Shown: in pieces, positions 11,215-23,230 of the stretch
Numbering within the stretch: position 1 is the first letter of the stretch
How the letters are laid out: each line of letters opens with the position of its first letter
Assembly (NCBI GenBank): GCA_030765055.1
Contig: CM060955.1
Span: 101,876,523 to 101,940,522 of the forward strand
Reading direction: 5' to 3'
From: Mantis religiosa
Taxonomy: Eukaryota > Arthropoda > Insecta > Mantodea > Mantidae
Length of the DNA stretch: 64,000 bases
Notes under the pieces: model-generated
Told to the model about the DNA's origin: nothing
The model's input: only the letters and a program-made list of their open reading frames with translations
Database searches by the model: none
Position numbers and translations under genes: made by a program

Positions 11215-12023
11215 AAATAAAGTGCGAAGATGCACCTATCATACAGAGTAAATCAGTGATAAGGACTGGTTTCGCTTTATCGCTGTGAATGCTTTAATTG
11301 CCATGTCAGTCAGCCTAATTAAAAGTTTCATTTATAAGTACTTGGTGGATTGAGTTCCAGGTAGTGTCCCCTATTGTGTTCATTTTTGGTCCTTTAGAAT
11401 TTTTGCATCAACATACCTTTAGCAAACTAAAATTCCAAATTATATAATTTTTTATTTAAATCTCAGCCAACGATCAACGAAATTTTCTTTCATACTCGTA
11501 CAAGCATATGGAAATGCTGATGTAAAACCCTGGTAATAAAAATTACTTATAATAGTCTGTGCAAAAACAAAAGTATCTGTTGAATAGTTAAGTCTTTGGA
11601 TTTAGCTATAATGGGCGGTTTAGGCTTGAACAACAAAGTTTTAATGAGGGGCAACCCTAGTGCGTCATATTCATGGCCGTACTTGAAGATTCCGGTGACT
11701 GCCTCAGGGAACAAACACAAAACAACTTCTTGCTTATACAGAACGTAGCTGAAGATTTGAACTTCAGATATACTACTGAGGTGATTGCAAATGTGCGCAT
11801 AATGTTTGAGTTCAGTTACGTTCGCTTGCTATCAGAAATATAACAGTATTATTGTTAGTATTGTTGTGAAAATTTTGGGTAGCTAAATTGCCTGAGAGAC
11901 CCCAAAATTAACTAATTTTGAGTTGTTTTCTGTCAGTGTGGTGGTACAATGCATGCCATCATTAGTTAACTAACTGCATGAAGATGAATTTCCGGGTTTT
12001 TCCTTATTTTCATGAAATAGCAA
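11215..12023. other. Intergenic, nothing recognised
   Basis: No motif or repeat identified. Confidence 0.5.
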
Positions 12024-12525
12024 TGTGACTTTGTGGCTTCGTGAAATTAAAGGTCCAATTGCACAAAATCAAAATGTTCTTTATTTCCACCGAATTACAG
12101 TTGGAACACTTGTCGATTACAAATAATTGCGTAGCGCACACAATTACAATCCACCAGTTCGTCTGTCACAGGTCCACTCCACACTCACAATTACGTAAAA
12201 CTCCTCTGACACACGTACGCAGTCTTCCAGTCCATTCGCTAGCACTGCGCTCTTCACGGCTGCTCGCCAAGAACTGCCTGAGTGGTCCTCTGCAGCCCTT
12301 ATATAGGAAGATCTCTGTTTCTAGAAGCTTCGTGGCTCGGAACATCATCCCGATTGTTCCCGACGTCAGGGTAAGGGGAAAGAAAGGTACAGTGCCTAGT
12401 GACACTTTCCTAACCATCCCCTATGTTAGTGCTACCAGATAAATGGGTGGGCGTGAACTAAATGCCTCCTGTCCCCTACCCAGCTCCAGTTGGTCATGCG
12501 TTCCGATAATTGGGTGACACTAACA
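12024..12525 (-). repeat. Solo LTR (family LTR-A)
   Basis: Read on the minus strand it starts TGTTAGTGTCACCC and ends CCACAAAGTCACA, so it has TG...CA termini with a short inverted repeat (TGT-GAC). It carries a TATA box (CTTCCTATATAAGG, at 12297-12310) and downstream an AATAAA signal (GGAAATAAAGAAC, about 12073-12085): U3-R-U5 order. The 3' end matches five other copies in the window. No internal region, primer-binding site or polypurine tract adjoins it, and no target duplication is obvious. A reading frame of 133 codons across it is not a gene. Confidence 0.75.
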
Positions 12526-14889
12526 TTTACTGTCAACCTGTGTAAAATTGTGTTACTAAAAGAAACCTTAAACACTTAAAGACAAGTAAAAACTGCAGCG
12601 ATTTAAACCAAATGTTAAAATTTCAGAAAGTTACTATTTTACTATTGAACTTATGGTTCTGTTCACTCTGTTTATAATTACTTGTTTAAATGTTTTATTA
12701 TAAATCAGACCAATGGATATTATAGAGATTGTGTTTTATGTTTAATGCGTTTGATATCTATGTGTATGTGTGTATAACACTTAACGTAACACCTTTGTCC
12801 AAAGAAGAAAGAAAAGCACTAATAAACACACTTTCACGTGTGTTTGTGATAGAAACAACAGCATGGTTAAAAAACACAATGGAAGTTGAATACAAAACCT
12901 TTCATTTAGGTTCAGCATCTTCTAAATATACGACACGGGAACTTAAGAATGTTGACCACTCCGAACTACTTTTTGAGGCGGTTCTGCCCGTTTGAACCTG
13001 ATTGAGTGGTCCCTCGTTCACTCAAGACCTCATAAGTAACTGGATGACGGTTTGGGATGAAGAACTGAGGGTACTTATAGGAAAATGTGTTTCATTCAGT
13101 GTAGCTCGGCATGGGTCTCTTATCAGTGATTTCAGGGATGGGTAACGTAGATCCTGACTATAGTTGGAGTGAAAAGAAACACCTTGTCTTGTAGACATGC
13201 AGTTTTATTATCCTTTATCTCCTGGATGCTCGCCACCGGTGTGCGTCATCTGTAGTATGCAGTTTTCTGTGTCGTCTCGCGTCTTGTTGTCTTATATCGC
13301 ACCTGTCCTTACATGCGCGACACTTATATCCCTATGCCTTTAAGTCCATAAGTGTTGTATGTCCATCACATGCGCCACTTTGCCATCAAGAGTTATACGT
13401 CTATCGCGCGTGCCGTTCTGCCAACGAGCGTCTCTTCACGAAAACGGCCTACTTCAGCCATCTTACTATTTTCCCCCACTTACTCTAATTTTGGAACTTT
13501 GCGAAGATCATGTGACTAGTAATTTCTCTCTGATAGGTTATACACGATTCCCACTCTAAATTTTTTGTTACTCGCGCGCTATCCCACCGCGACGCGTTGA
13601 TTGGTTCATCGTACTCATCGTTTATGCTCAGGCACGCACTCTGAACCTCTGTCCAAATCTGTATATTTATTGTGATGATCACGTGTATTTTCCGTCTCTA
13701 AGGATTTTGAGCGGAAGTGGACCCCGCCAGAGCGTCGTCATTCATTGCCTCGGCCAGCATTAAGCAAAAGAATGCAGGGTGGTTTTCCGAGCCTACAAAG
13801 AGTTTCGAAAAATAAATGCTTCTATACAATTTGTTGATCTCCCATGTATTATGATTGTATTTGTATTACTTATGTATTGATTATTATTATTACTATAATT
13901 GTGTATATCTAATTTATAGTGTTTTATATCTCCCGTCGGTAGTTTTGGCTGATAAGGCCAGTTTTGCTTTATGGTTATTTTCATTTCTTAGAAATCTTTA
14001 AAAGACGTTGATTAAAATGTCATATGGGTATTTAAAATTTCTGAATATTAAAATGTGCATTTTAAATCTTCAGCGAATAGGTTGCCTTATTCTGAACTGG
14101 TGGCCGGCCGGCTGGCGAGCAGGTAGTTAGTGCTGCAGCAGAAGGCACGCTGATGCCGCTTTGAATATTCTACCAATTAGGTTTCCATGTAAATTATAAT
14201 AATCACATACCTTTGTCAGAGAAGGAATTGGAAAGATGTTCTTGTACTGCCAGCATGTTTCACACCTTAGAAGAAAATTTCTGTTGACACATTAATTCAT
14301 CTCCTGAAATTGCAGTAATTTCTCTTCTGATAGGTCTTTTAGTTCTTCCAACGTATTATCTGCGTTCTGAAAGTTTATTGAGCTACTTTAGATTAGTTTA
14401 AAATCACGTAAAATTATATATCACAATAAAACACAAAATACATATCACCCTTTATCTCAGCGATAAAAATTTCCAGATTTTTTTTTTGGTGTTTGGCTTG
14501 AATTTTACACTTATTTATCTTAATTTTTATTTACATTCTAATACATCTAGCCTCTTATAGTAACGCTGTTTACATTATACAGATTTAAATATTATGTGAA
14601 GCCTATTAAACATTTGCTTATAACTTCACCCTACTGAATCCGCCTTCTATCTACAACGAAATATGTAATAAAATCAAATATAAATGTTTACCTCAATTAA
14701 GATGCAGTGTACAGATAAATAACCTCCTGGAACAGTAGTCTGCGAATTATATGCACAATTAGTAATGAGGAGTAAAAAGAATCATGCGAAGGTAACATAT
14801 TAGATTTTAAGAATATCTGTTATCTCTCACTAACTGCAGCGTGCTGGCTTACAGATCTAAAACTTATAAAAACTTACACATTTCACTAT
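12526..14889. other. Intergenic, about 2.4 kb, nothing recognised
   Basis: A frame of 88 codons at 12729-12995 has no motif I recognise. No copy of the window's repeat families was noticed. Confidence 0.5.
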
Positions 14890-14915
14890 TACGAGAGATG
14901 TTCAATAACGAATGA

Positions 14916-15900
14916 TCACAATTTTTTTGACAACGTACCTTTTCTCATCCTCATAATTTTGATGGTCCTTCTAAAACTAGTCTCCCCTAAATGCGATGCA
15001 CTTATCCCAGCGTTTCTGCCAGTCTTCAAACACATGCTGGAAACTAGTTTTGAGAGATCTTTCAAAATCGCCCCCGCAGCCTTCACAACTGCTTCTGAGG
15101 ATAGATAATGCCTCACACGAAGGCGTTTCCTTAAATTAGGGAATAGAAACAAGACACATGGGGCTAAATGCGGGCTGTAGGGAGGGTGAGGAATGCACTT
15201 CACGTTGATTTTTGGAAGATATTCAGGAATACCATTGGCAATATGAGGCCGCTCATTCAGCCTGCTTCACGGAAATGTGGTGTTTTACGCCTGATGTGGC
15301 CTTGCAATGTTTTCCGGAAATCCCTGTAGTATTGTACAGTTACTGATGTGTGTGCAGGTACAACACGCTGATAAACCATTCCATGAATATCAAAGAATGA
15401 GATGACCATAACTTTCCCAACAGAAGCAACCACATTTGCTATTTTGGCGGGTTGGTGATGAAGGAGATTTCCACACTGAGCTTTGCTGTTTGCTCTCAGG
15501 AACAAAATGATGTAGCCAAGGTTCATCAGCGGTGATTACGTTTGAAAGAAACTCCGGATGTAGGCCGCCTTGGTAGCGTGGTGGTAGCGTGTCTGCCTCA
15601 CGTTCAAGAGTTCCCGAGTTCGAATCTCGGTCAGGGTGAGTTACCAGGATAAGGTTTTTTCCGGGGCTTTCCCTTATCCTGAAAGGCGAATGTCGGGTAA
15701 CTCTAAGCTCTGTGGACCCCGGACTCATTTGAGCATCAATTCTGCCATTCCATTCATCGTCCGATATGACTTAACGTTGGATGACGTAAATTAAAAAAAA
15801 CTCCGGATCTTCCTCTAACATCAACTTTAACTGCATGTTACCTCTATTGCAGCGGTAGGCGATACTGAACATGTCTGAACTTGCGTGGTCCTCACAGGCG
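14916..15900 (-). pseudogene. Mariner-like transposase pseudogene
   Basis: Minus-strand pieces in order: YRCNRGNMQLKLMLEEDPEF (about 15800-15870), SINE1 interruption, LSNVITADEPWLHHFVPESK (about 15480-15545, with the catalytic acid in the ADEPW motif), SSPTRQNSKCGCF, then VKCIPHPPYSPHLAPCVLFL and FPNLRKRLR (about 15115-15205), where the family usually has an acid in PDLAPCDFFLFP. Here both positions are changed (PHLAPCV), so the third catalytic acid is lost. The N-terminal HTH appears deleted. Stops and frameshifts are present. Confidence 0.82.
15560..15797 (+). mobile_element. SINE1 copy, full length, inside a mariner
   Basis: The only plus-strand SINE1 copy. The tRNA-like head has the A box TAGCGTGGTGGTAGCG (about 15573-15589) and the B box GAGTTCGAATCTCG (15616-15629), followed by GGATAAGGTTTTTTCCGGGG, GGCGAATGTCGGGTAAC and an A-rich 3' end. 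A perfect 11-bp target duplication, AAACTCCGGAT, flanks it (15549-15559 and 15798-15808). It interrupts the transposase pseudogene, so it is younger. Confidence 0.95.
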
Positions 15901-16041
15901 GGAACCAGGAGTACCAACAGTGAAACTACTACGGCGTGTTTGTTTAACATTAATCTAACAGAATTTAATAAGATTGAATTTTGGTGCGAAAAATTATGAG
16001 TGTAAAAAATTGTGACCATTCTTAATTGAACAGCCCTTGTA

Positions 16042-17235
16042 TTTCCAATTATAGTTATTACCTATTCCGTACAAAGAAGTAATGTTAACCCTCTTCCTGC
16101 CACACGTCGATTAGATGATACCTCCTCAGTGTTTAAATGCAACCTCAAATTTGTCGACAGCGGTGAGAAGTTGCAGCTTGCTGCTTTTAGAACAAAATAT
16201 TCATAACAGATGTAATTTTAAAGCATAATTAGAAATGATAAAAGTAAATTTGACATTTAATTTCTGTTGAATATTCTATTAACTAACAGAATCATCAGAC
16301 AGCAAATAGATATCCAGAGCATGTTTAACAACAATAAGAAGGAGATGTGATTTTGCTATTGTATTTGTAAATGAAATGTTACCCATCTCATATGAAATAA
16401 CGCGAAAGATATTTAACATTAAAAATGTACTCAATTAGAAATAAAATAATTATAAACATATCTTAATAACTGTGGTATGTTACATAAAATATACGCACAA
16501 ATGAACTCATGTATGGATGATTAAAGGTGGCTTGCATCAAGGATATAAAGACTCTCTGCCTTTCGTCACACTTTTCCAAAACTAGTTGCAACAGTACATA
16601 TAAAGAAAATATAAAAGTGATCTGCTTACATATATAAACATAAAATAATTATAATAATCATATATGGGTTTAGAAATTAAATCATAAAACATTAATTAAA
16701 AGGATAAACCTTACTTCGTAGAGTTAAGCATTTCTAGCTACTTTCCTCACCGTTATAATATTTGTATCATATCACCCTCGTGCTAATATGCAATAAATCT
16801 GTCATCATCTCTTCCTGGCACAAAAATATCTTGAGAATAACTTGCCATGCTCATTTTTACAAGTTATGAACAGAACTGAAGAGGTCTGGTCAAACAGTAA
16901 AGGTAGGGTTGAAAATACTCTCCTTCAAATAAAGAAAGATCCCTTTTAATGATCCAGAAACGCACCGTTAGAGAGAAGGTTTATTTACTCTTTCCACTGT
17001 CTTAAATGACAGAAAGGTTAAAAATTGAGTAAATAACCTGAAATTACTTATAGCTAGTAGCTATTACGACATGCCAAAATATAATATACAAACCTAAAAG
17101 TGAAAGTATTATATTTAAATCAAAATTTTGATGCCCTTATTCAAAAGAGCATTTTTAAAACAGGCCGATGATAAGTGTACATGTATATGTACCCGTAAAC
17201 AGCATAGCTCAGAAAGCAACTTTTGCTTAAATATC
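16042..17235. other. AT-rich intergenic, nothing recognised
   Basis: No motif or repeat seen; many stops in all frames. Confidence 0.5.
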
Positions 17236-17247
17236 AAAGTTGTGAGT

Positions 17248-17500
17248 TTTTTTTTGTTGTTGTTGTTGTTGTGATTTACGTCCTCCAACATTAAGTCATA
17301 TCGGACGATGAATAGAATGGATGAAATGATGCTCAAATGAGTCCGGGGTCCATGGAGCTTAGAGATACCCAACATTCGTCTTACAGAATAAGGAAAAACC
17401 CCAAGAAAACCTTATCCAGGTAACTCACCCTGGCAGAGATTCGGACTCGGGACCTCTTGAACGTGAGGCAGACACTATCACCACGATACCACGGCGGGCT
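17248..17500 (-). mobile_element. SINE1 copy, full length
   Basis: A perfect 12-bp target duplication, AAAGTTGTGAGT, lies at 17236-17247 and 17501-17512. The 3' tail on the minus strand is (ACA)n followed by A (plus strand TTTTTTTTGTTGTTGTTG). Head and B-box region are recognisable near 17440-17500. Confidence 0.95.
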
Positions 17501-17539
17501 AAAGTTGTGAGTGATTTAAATTCATCAGCTTCGAATTCT

Positions 17540-17755
17540 TAATTTATGTCATCCAAAATCATCATATGGACGATGAATGAAATGGACAAAATGATGCTCA
17601 AATGAGCTTAGGGTCCATAAACCTTAAGATTTACCCGACGTTCGTCTTTTAAGACGATGTAAAACTCTGAAGAAGCCTTATTCAGGACATTCACCGTGAG
17701 AGAGGCTCGAAATCAGAGTCTCGTAAATGTGAAGCAGACGCTACGGAGTCGGGTC
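17540..17755 (-). mobile_element. SINE1 copy, diverged
   Basis: Contains TGGACGATGAATGAAATGGA, GATGCTCAAATGAGCTTAGG, CGACGTTCGTCTTT and a decayed head. Adjacent to and in the same orientation as the previous copy. Confidence 0.85.
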
Positions 17756-17759
17756 ATTT

Positions 17760-18930
17760 CCCAAGAATGCGACAGGAATATATTCAAAAAGATTCCTCCC
17801 ATGAAACTTATGCAAATTAGTTTTCACAATAATGTCTATCGATTTTAATAAAAATTCTTGCGTTTGGGAAATGTACTAATAACAAATTAAATATACGACT
17901 TGAACTTTATGAAAATAGCCTCTGAAGTTCTGTTGTACTGACTAACGTTTACATAACTAGTGAACCGAAATCAATGACTAAATGTTACGTCATAAAGGAT
18001 AAACACCTTTTCAAATTACGCAACGTATTTCAATTAACCTTTTGCAATTAGTCATTTCCGAATTAGTAATTATTAAAGGTTTGAAAGAGTCAATACATTA
18101 TAATTATTTTTAAAGGCTTTCATATTTAGCTTATATTTTGCAACTGCATTGAAAGAATTTGAACTAATCAAACCTAGCAATCAGTTCTTAAACATTTCAC
18201 TAAAATACGGAATGCAGCATTTCTGAAAACGTTATTGTCCATCAAAAGGAAGCATATAGCAAAATAATATTTCGTAAGAAATATTTATAAATAACAAAAC
18301 AGAATAGAAGAAATTATTGAAAAGCAACATGGATTTCTCTTGCGGAAAACTCTAAATTATAGGATAAATGTAGAAAAATAAGAACGAAATAATTAGGCAT
18401 GCAGCAACTACTGGAAACAAATATGTAAATTAAATGAGTATAAAATATATAACAGATAAAATGAAAGAAATGGAAGGAAACTATTGAGGGTCTTTTAATA
18501 AATGCTACACAAATGCAGTTGAAAATAAATAATGAAGTAAATGTACACAAAGCGGTAAATTTCCACCGTGTTCGCAACAAACTACAGCTCTGGTATGTAG
18601 TAAAACATTATAAAAGATTCTAAAAGCTTGAAATTCTGAATGGAGTTTCCATAAAAATTACTCTTATATTTCTACGGATTTTAAACTAATTACCACTGGA
18701 GTAAAGTCCTTTATTCAACCACTGTGCTTGTTCTGTGGTTATTTTAATAATTTCAACGTAAGTAAAAATTATTTTAATAAATACACATATATGAATGTGT
18801 ACCCGCAAATGAAGAAGAGCAGCGCAAGTGACAATAAATTAGAAAAGAACATATGTAATTATTACTTGTAGTTAGCTTTATTTTCGGAAATTTAAGGTAG
18901 TTCAAATGATCACTGCGTGCAACTATTCTG
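17760..18930. other. AT-rich intergenic, nothing recognised
   Basis: No motif or repeat identified. Confidence 0.5.
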
Positions 18931-19970
18931 CCTCAACCAATTGTTTCCCCTAACCTTTAATGCTAGAACACACCCAAAGTCACTCGATCCCTGTCGAAGG
19001 TTTCCTTACTTCCGACGGGGGTCCTGTGTGAGACTTGGCCAGTTCGGGAGTTCCTGAAGAAAGGAAACCTCTTTAGAGTGCATCCAACGCCGAGCCGCTG
19101 ATTGCTCCTACAGCCCTGAACAAGTTAAAAATGAAGGACGTTATGATTATGAGAAATGAAAAGCAGGAAAGTGGTAGTAGAAGAGAATTATTCCATCACT
19201 GCCGTCGGAGGTTAACATGGGTCAAAGTGTTTGGATCTGCACGTTATCTCACTACCCACATGCTTGGTGATGAGAATGAATAGGATTCCATATAAAATTA
19301 ATAGTTTTTTGGCCGCTGCCCAGCCCTTCAGTTTGGCTAAGTATTTTAATGACGGCTACGAAAACCTATGAAATGAAGCGAGTCACCTATTCCCACTGGG
19401 TCGTTGGGGAGGAGATCCGTCCCCTTCAGCTGCCGTGGTGCGGGCGCTGCGGAACCCTAGCACTCGTGGTACCTCTGACGTTACTAGAGGAACCTCGGGC
19501 CGAACATTCGAGCCCCTCCCTGATTGGGAGTTTTTGGATTGGGTTGAACTCTTGGGGGCAGTGATTCCCGATACCCGTGGGAGATCGGGTATGTTTTCGG
19601 ACGGGGTTGAGGGAAGCCATTAATATTCCCACGTACTAGCCAGCATAGCCAGTAGAAGGTGTGCTAGATCACCAGGCGGCTCCACCTAGGTCATATCGTT
19701 AGCCTTCATATTTTGGAGTTGGCGCGCCTAAGTGGCGTATCCACTTCCATCCCGTCTTGAGTCCACGGGACCAGATGGGGGGGGGCTTGTTAGTCTCTAG
19801 ATCTTGCCCTATGAAAAGCACCATGGAGGCGCCGGGCGCCCTTTTGGGACAGCTCAGTAACTCCCTAGTCATTAGAGGGGAGGTCAGTCTTCACTTTGTG
19901 TGGATTACCCTGGTAGATACCCTTGAGCTTATATAAGTCCTGCCTGCTGTCACAAGCCGGAAATCAGATT
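18931..19970. other. GC-rich block, unclassified, possible LINE 5' region
   Basis: Base composition rises sharply relative to the flanks, especially at 19390-19900. Contained motifs such as TTGGCGCGCCTAAGTGG and a run of nine G (about 19778-19786) and short stem-forming segments suggest a structured UTR of a retrotransposon, but no protein motif was found. Frames of up to 71 codons overlap on both strands without resemblance to anything I know. Confidence 0.3.
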
Positions 19971-20079
19971 TTTCTACCATCCCTGCTGCTTTTCGCAATT
20001 CTTCAGCTTCAAGAGCTTTCAAATCTGGAAGAAAGTATTAACACAGGTGCTTTTATAGCCTTTAGAACATCCTCCATCG

Positions 20080-20265
20080 GAGAATGAATGAAATCCTGAA
20101 ATTATGCTCAAATGAGTCCAGGGTACATAGAGATTTGGGCTACTCATATTTCGGAAGAGAGAAAATTCCTAAAAGGCTTTATCCAGATAGCTCCTCTTGA
20201 CGAGATTGAAACTCAGGAAGTTTCGAATTTAATGCAGAAGCACTATCCTCACACGAGAGAGGTGG
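20080..20265 (-). mobile_element. SINE1 copy, strongly diverged
   Basis: Recognised by GGAGAATGAATGAAAT, ATGCTCAAATGAGTCCAGGG, GGCTTTATCCAGATAGCTC and a decayed head near 20200-20265. Confidence 0.75.
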
Positions 20266-20269
20266 GCAC

Positions 20270-20800
20270 CATAGGTTTTCAGAAACATGATACCATAATC
20301 GCGTACTACATAAGACAGTGTTACGGCCAGCCAAATTCAGTTGTCAGTGGCTTAATGACAAAGTTTAGTTTTCTAGCAGTGAGTTTCGAGAAGCTTCAGG
20401 CAGATCGAGTTAATGTATATAAATGGGGCATAAGAAACACCCTATAGAAACAGTGCTTGCTGTATATATCTGTAAAATTGAAAGTAGTGTACGTTCAAGC
20501 TGTGAGGCAACAATGATAATGTGAATTGACAAGTTTATTGTATAATTTAGTCGAAATATCAATAAACACGCGTATTTCAATCCGATGGTTTGCAAATAGG
20601 AATGGATATCATCATTGAATTTCTTTCACATATCAAAATATGAAGCTTTCAGCTTTGATTCGAAGTTTTATCATAACTCTGCCTAATATACAGATTTCAA
20701 CCAACATCTATACAAAATTTCTCCAAGTACTTGCATTGATTGTAGCGTTTATGGGTATTGATGGACCATGGGACATTACAACTTGAACTGGTGTTATAGT
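20270..20800. other. Intergenic, nothing recognised
   Basis: No motif identified. Confidence 0.4.
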
Positions 20801-20804
20801 ATCG

Positions 20805-21310
20805 AACGCATTGAACATGTTTTTGTTTTCAAATGCTAGGCTTTGGCAATGAGGCCATTAGCTCTCTTGCTCTGCAGTGTTTCAGTATAGTAGGTCCGGC
20901 AGGTAGGGCTTCACAGGTTAAAAGATGTTCTTCAGTCATTTCCTCTTCTTTGTTGCACAGAGGACAATTTGGACTTGTATAAATTCCTATTCTGTGTGTT
21001 TGGCCAAATCATCATGTTCCTAAGTAATCTAAAATTTGCTACTGTAGCTTTACGTGGGATTTCTGGAATAATTTCTGGATTTTTAATTAAAATGTTCTAT
21101 TTTTTATCTTTGGCTTTGTTAGATATTGATTGGTTCTGTTTGTTTTATATTTGTTTTTTATTAATCTTTCTATGGAAGTAAACGGTCAGATTTTACTTTT
21201 GTTCTGAATTAAATTTGCACCTTTTTGGGCAAGAAAATCAGCTGATTCATTTCCAGCAATTCCACAATTTGCAGCTATGCACTGTAATATAATTCTTTTC
21301 TATTATGCCA
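20805..21310 (-). pseudogene. LINE ORF2 C-terminal fragment with RNase H end
   Basis: Minus-strand translation gives IAANCGIAGNESADFLAQKG (about 21225-21285), the closing motif of a LINE ribonuclease H domain (normally with H in place of N in xAHCGIxGNExAD). After a stop and a degraded linker it gives THRIGIYTSPNCPLCNKEEE, then MTEEHLLTCEAL (about 20910-21005), a CxxC...H...C zinc segment that follows RNase H in such elements. The catalytic Asp of GNESAD is retained, but the frame has several stops. The 5' part of ORF2 is absent. Confidence 0.75.
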
Positions 21311-21930
21311 GGGATGCAAGGGATAGTGATGTGCATTCCATAACCTCTCTTATCCAAATCCCAACCTCAACCTGCCCGTGGTGCAACCTGCTTTTACCAA
21401 TGAGGTTTTGGGGACCGAGCATTAGCGGTATCAGAAATAGAGGAAATGTTATTTCGTTCTTACGCTGGCCTGTCACGGCGTACACGTGTTCCACAATTGG
21501 TGCTTGGGAGAAAAGCCGATGGACCTTAAAACTCCTTCCGGCCAGGTCCGATGGACCCATTAACCAAAGACAGGTGTGGCCCTCCAGACATACTGGGGGT
21601 TAAAGTGAGCGGATGATGTAACCACCATTACAAGCAAAAAATTGGTATCCACTTAAAAAACGGTTACATTTATGCTACTTAAAACATGACAAGTCCTTCA
21701 GGTAAATTTTCCGAAGGTAAAATAGTCCCCCGTTCGGATCTCCGGGTGGGGACATCTGCAGGACATTAATTACAGAACACCCTCAAAATTATCTAATGGA
21801 ATGCAGGAGGATTCACAGAGTAAAAATATGGAACTTCAAAAAGTCATAGAAGAAAAAGAAATATACGCATTGAGCATTACTGCTTCAAAATTCTTGAGCA
21901 GTCTATCACAAATTAGTGTCCTATTCGGAT
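21311..21930 (+). mobile_element. LINE 5' region and start of endonuclease frame
   Basis: About 21730-21775 contains the stem-loop GTCCCC...GGGGAC (arms at 21727-21732 and about 21747-21753). Shortly after, the plus frame reads an IIxWNAGG-like start (LIEWNAGGF in ideal form; here LMECRRI/WNAGG frames at 21798-21815), then KIWNFKKVIEEKEIYALSIT (about 21820-21880). This resembles the first beta-strand and helix of a LINE APE endonuclease. Upstream, 21311-21620 is a GC-richer segment that I take for the 5' UTR. The frame breaks quickly. Confidence 0.5.
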
Positions 21931-23030
21931 CCATATTATTATGAATTATATTCTTGGTTGTATTTCCTATTTAAAGCATTTCTCTTTCTTTAAAAGATTA
22001 TTCCTGTACTCTCTTTCATACCTCGGATACAACCATTGAGTTCACAGAGAATTAAATTAATTTTCATCCATAAAAGAGTCATTTAGAGTTTCCGCTGAAG
22101 GAATTCCAGCTGAGAAGTTAATAAATGTAACAAACGCATTTCTTGGGAATCATTAGAAGTTTCCTGCTCAGTTGTTCTATGTGGTAGACGATGTTCCAAT
22201 CCTAAGGAATCCTCTCACAAAAAGATGAAATGAAAGTATTTTGTGGTTAACGAATACTTTTCTTGGAAGCAATAAAGCAAAAATGTGATTTGCTGCACTC
22301 ACGTGCCTTTCTCTGCTTTTGTACAGACTATTCTTGGAAACGGTTATTGTTCTAGCTTCTTCATTTGATCAAAATGAAGGTAGTAATTGTTTTATTGTAT
22401 GATCTCTTGTAGTTACAGGGACACAAAGAAATATAAAGCTTAATTGGTAGTAAAATCTGATAAGAGCTCTTATTTTTAAATCCCATAAACCAATGGATAA
22501 AAATTAGGATAATTAGAGAAATAACTTCTCATGTAAGTATTTGAAAGGTTAACTCAATAAGAAATAGATAACTTCACAAAGCTGATGGAAACTGTGCGGT
22601 TTAACGAGATCTACTGTTATATACAATAAGGTTTTATATTGCAGTTCACTTGTTATGCAAGTCTTTCCACTCAAAATTTTCAGATTATTGGCTTCCCTAC
22701 CACTTATATGTCGTAGAGAATTAATAGTGCGAAAACGAAGGACAGACCGCGCTGAACAATTTGCAGTCAAACCCCAGGAGGGAAGGAGGAGATGTGAAGG
22801 ACCTAAGGGTTCGCTGCAATCAGGAAGAAGTAATTTACCTTGCGAATTCCAAGTATTGAAAGTTCCTTGCATAATACAGAGCCCACCGCCAACATCGCGG
22901 TTTGGGGATCTCGATATGCTACCTAATCCGCCATCACACAATATTTACTAAGCGCATAACCTTTTCCGATCCCAAAGGACTGTATTGAAGATATGTAAAT
23001 CAAATGGATGATAGAAAGTCATACTAGGTA
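21931..23030. other. Intergenic, nothing recognised
   Basis: Includes overlapping frames of 130 and 98 codons (22549-22951) on opposite strands, with no recognisable motif. 22730-22930 is somewhat GC-rich and might be an unidentified repeat. Confidence 0.4.
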
Positions 23031-23230
23031 AAGAAGCCAGCCCAGCGTTCGCCTAGCGACCAAGGAAAATAATGATAAAAGTCTTTGTTTGGAAGGATTC
23101 GAGCATGCACTTGTCGCATGCAAGCTACAACCGTTAGGGGAGATTCGTGAAGTATCGGCCGGCTTGCAGTACCACGTTTTGCCTCCATGTGGCAGAAATT
23201 TCCAATAAGCAGTAGCAAGCTTGTGCATCC
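23031..23230 (-). mobile_element. Possible SINE2 fragment
   Basis: Contains GCCCAGCGTTCGCCTAGCGA followed by CCAAGGAAA, close to the SINE2 core seen at 29715-29745. The remainder has decayed. Confidence 0.4.

Larger units (their letters stand above)
14892..16039 (-). mobile_element. Mariner-family element, deleted and split by a SINE1
   Basis: TA flanks lie at 14890-14891 and 16040-16041. The inverted termini are related: minus start CAAGGGCTGTTCAATTAAGA, plus start CGAGAGATGTTCAATAACGA; both are followed by ATG-TCACAATTTTTT. Removing the SINE leaves about 900 bp, shorter than an intact 1.3-kb mariner. A scrap of the same family's 5' end lies at 44.6 kb. Confidence 0.85.

Noticed and set aside
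12041..12442. 133-codon plus-strand frame
   Set aside because: Lies antisense within a solo LTR.
12729..12995. 88-codon frame as a possible host exon
   Set aside because: No motif recognised and no convincing splice-site pair around it.
15560..15640. Possible functional tRNA gene in the SINE1 head
   Set aside because: It is followed by the SINE body and flanked by a target duplication; the anticodon arm is not maintained.
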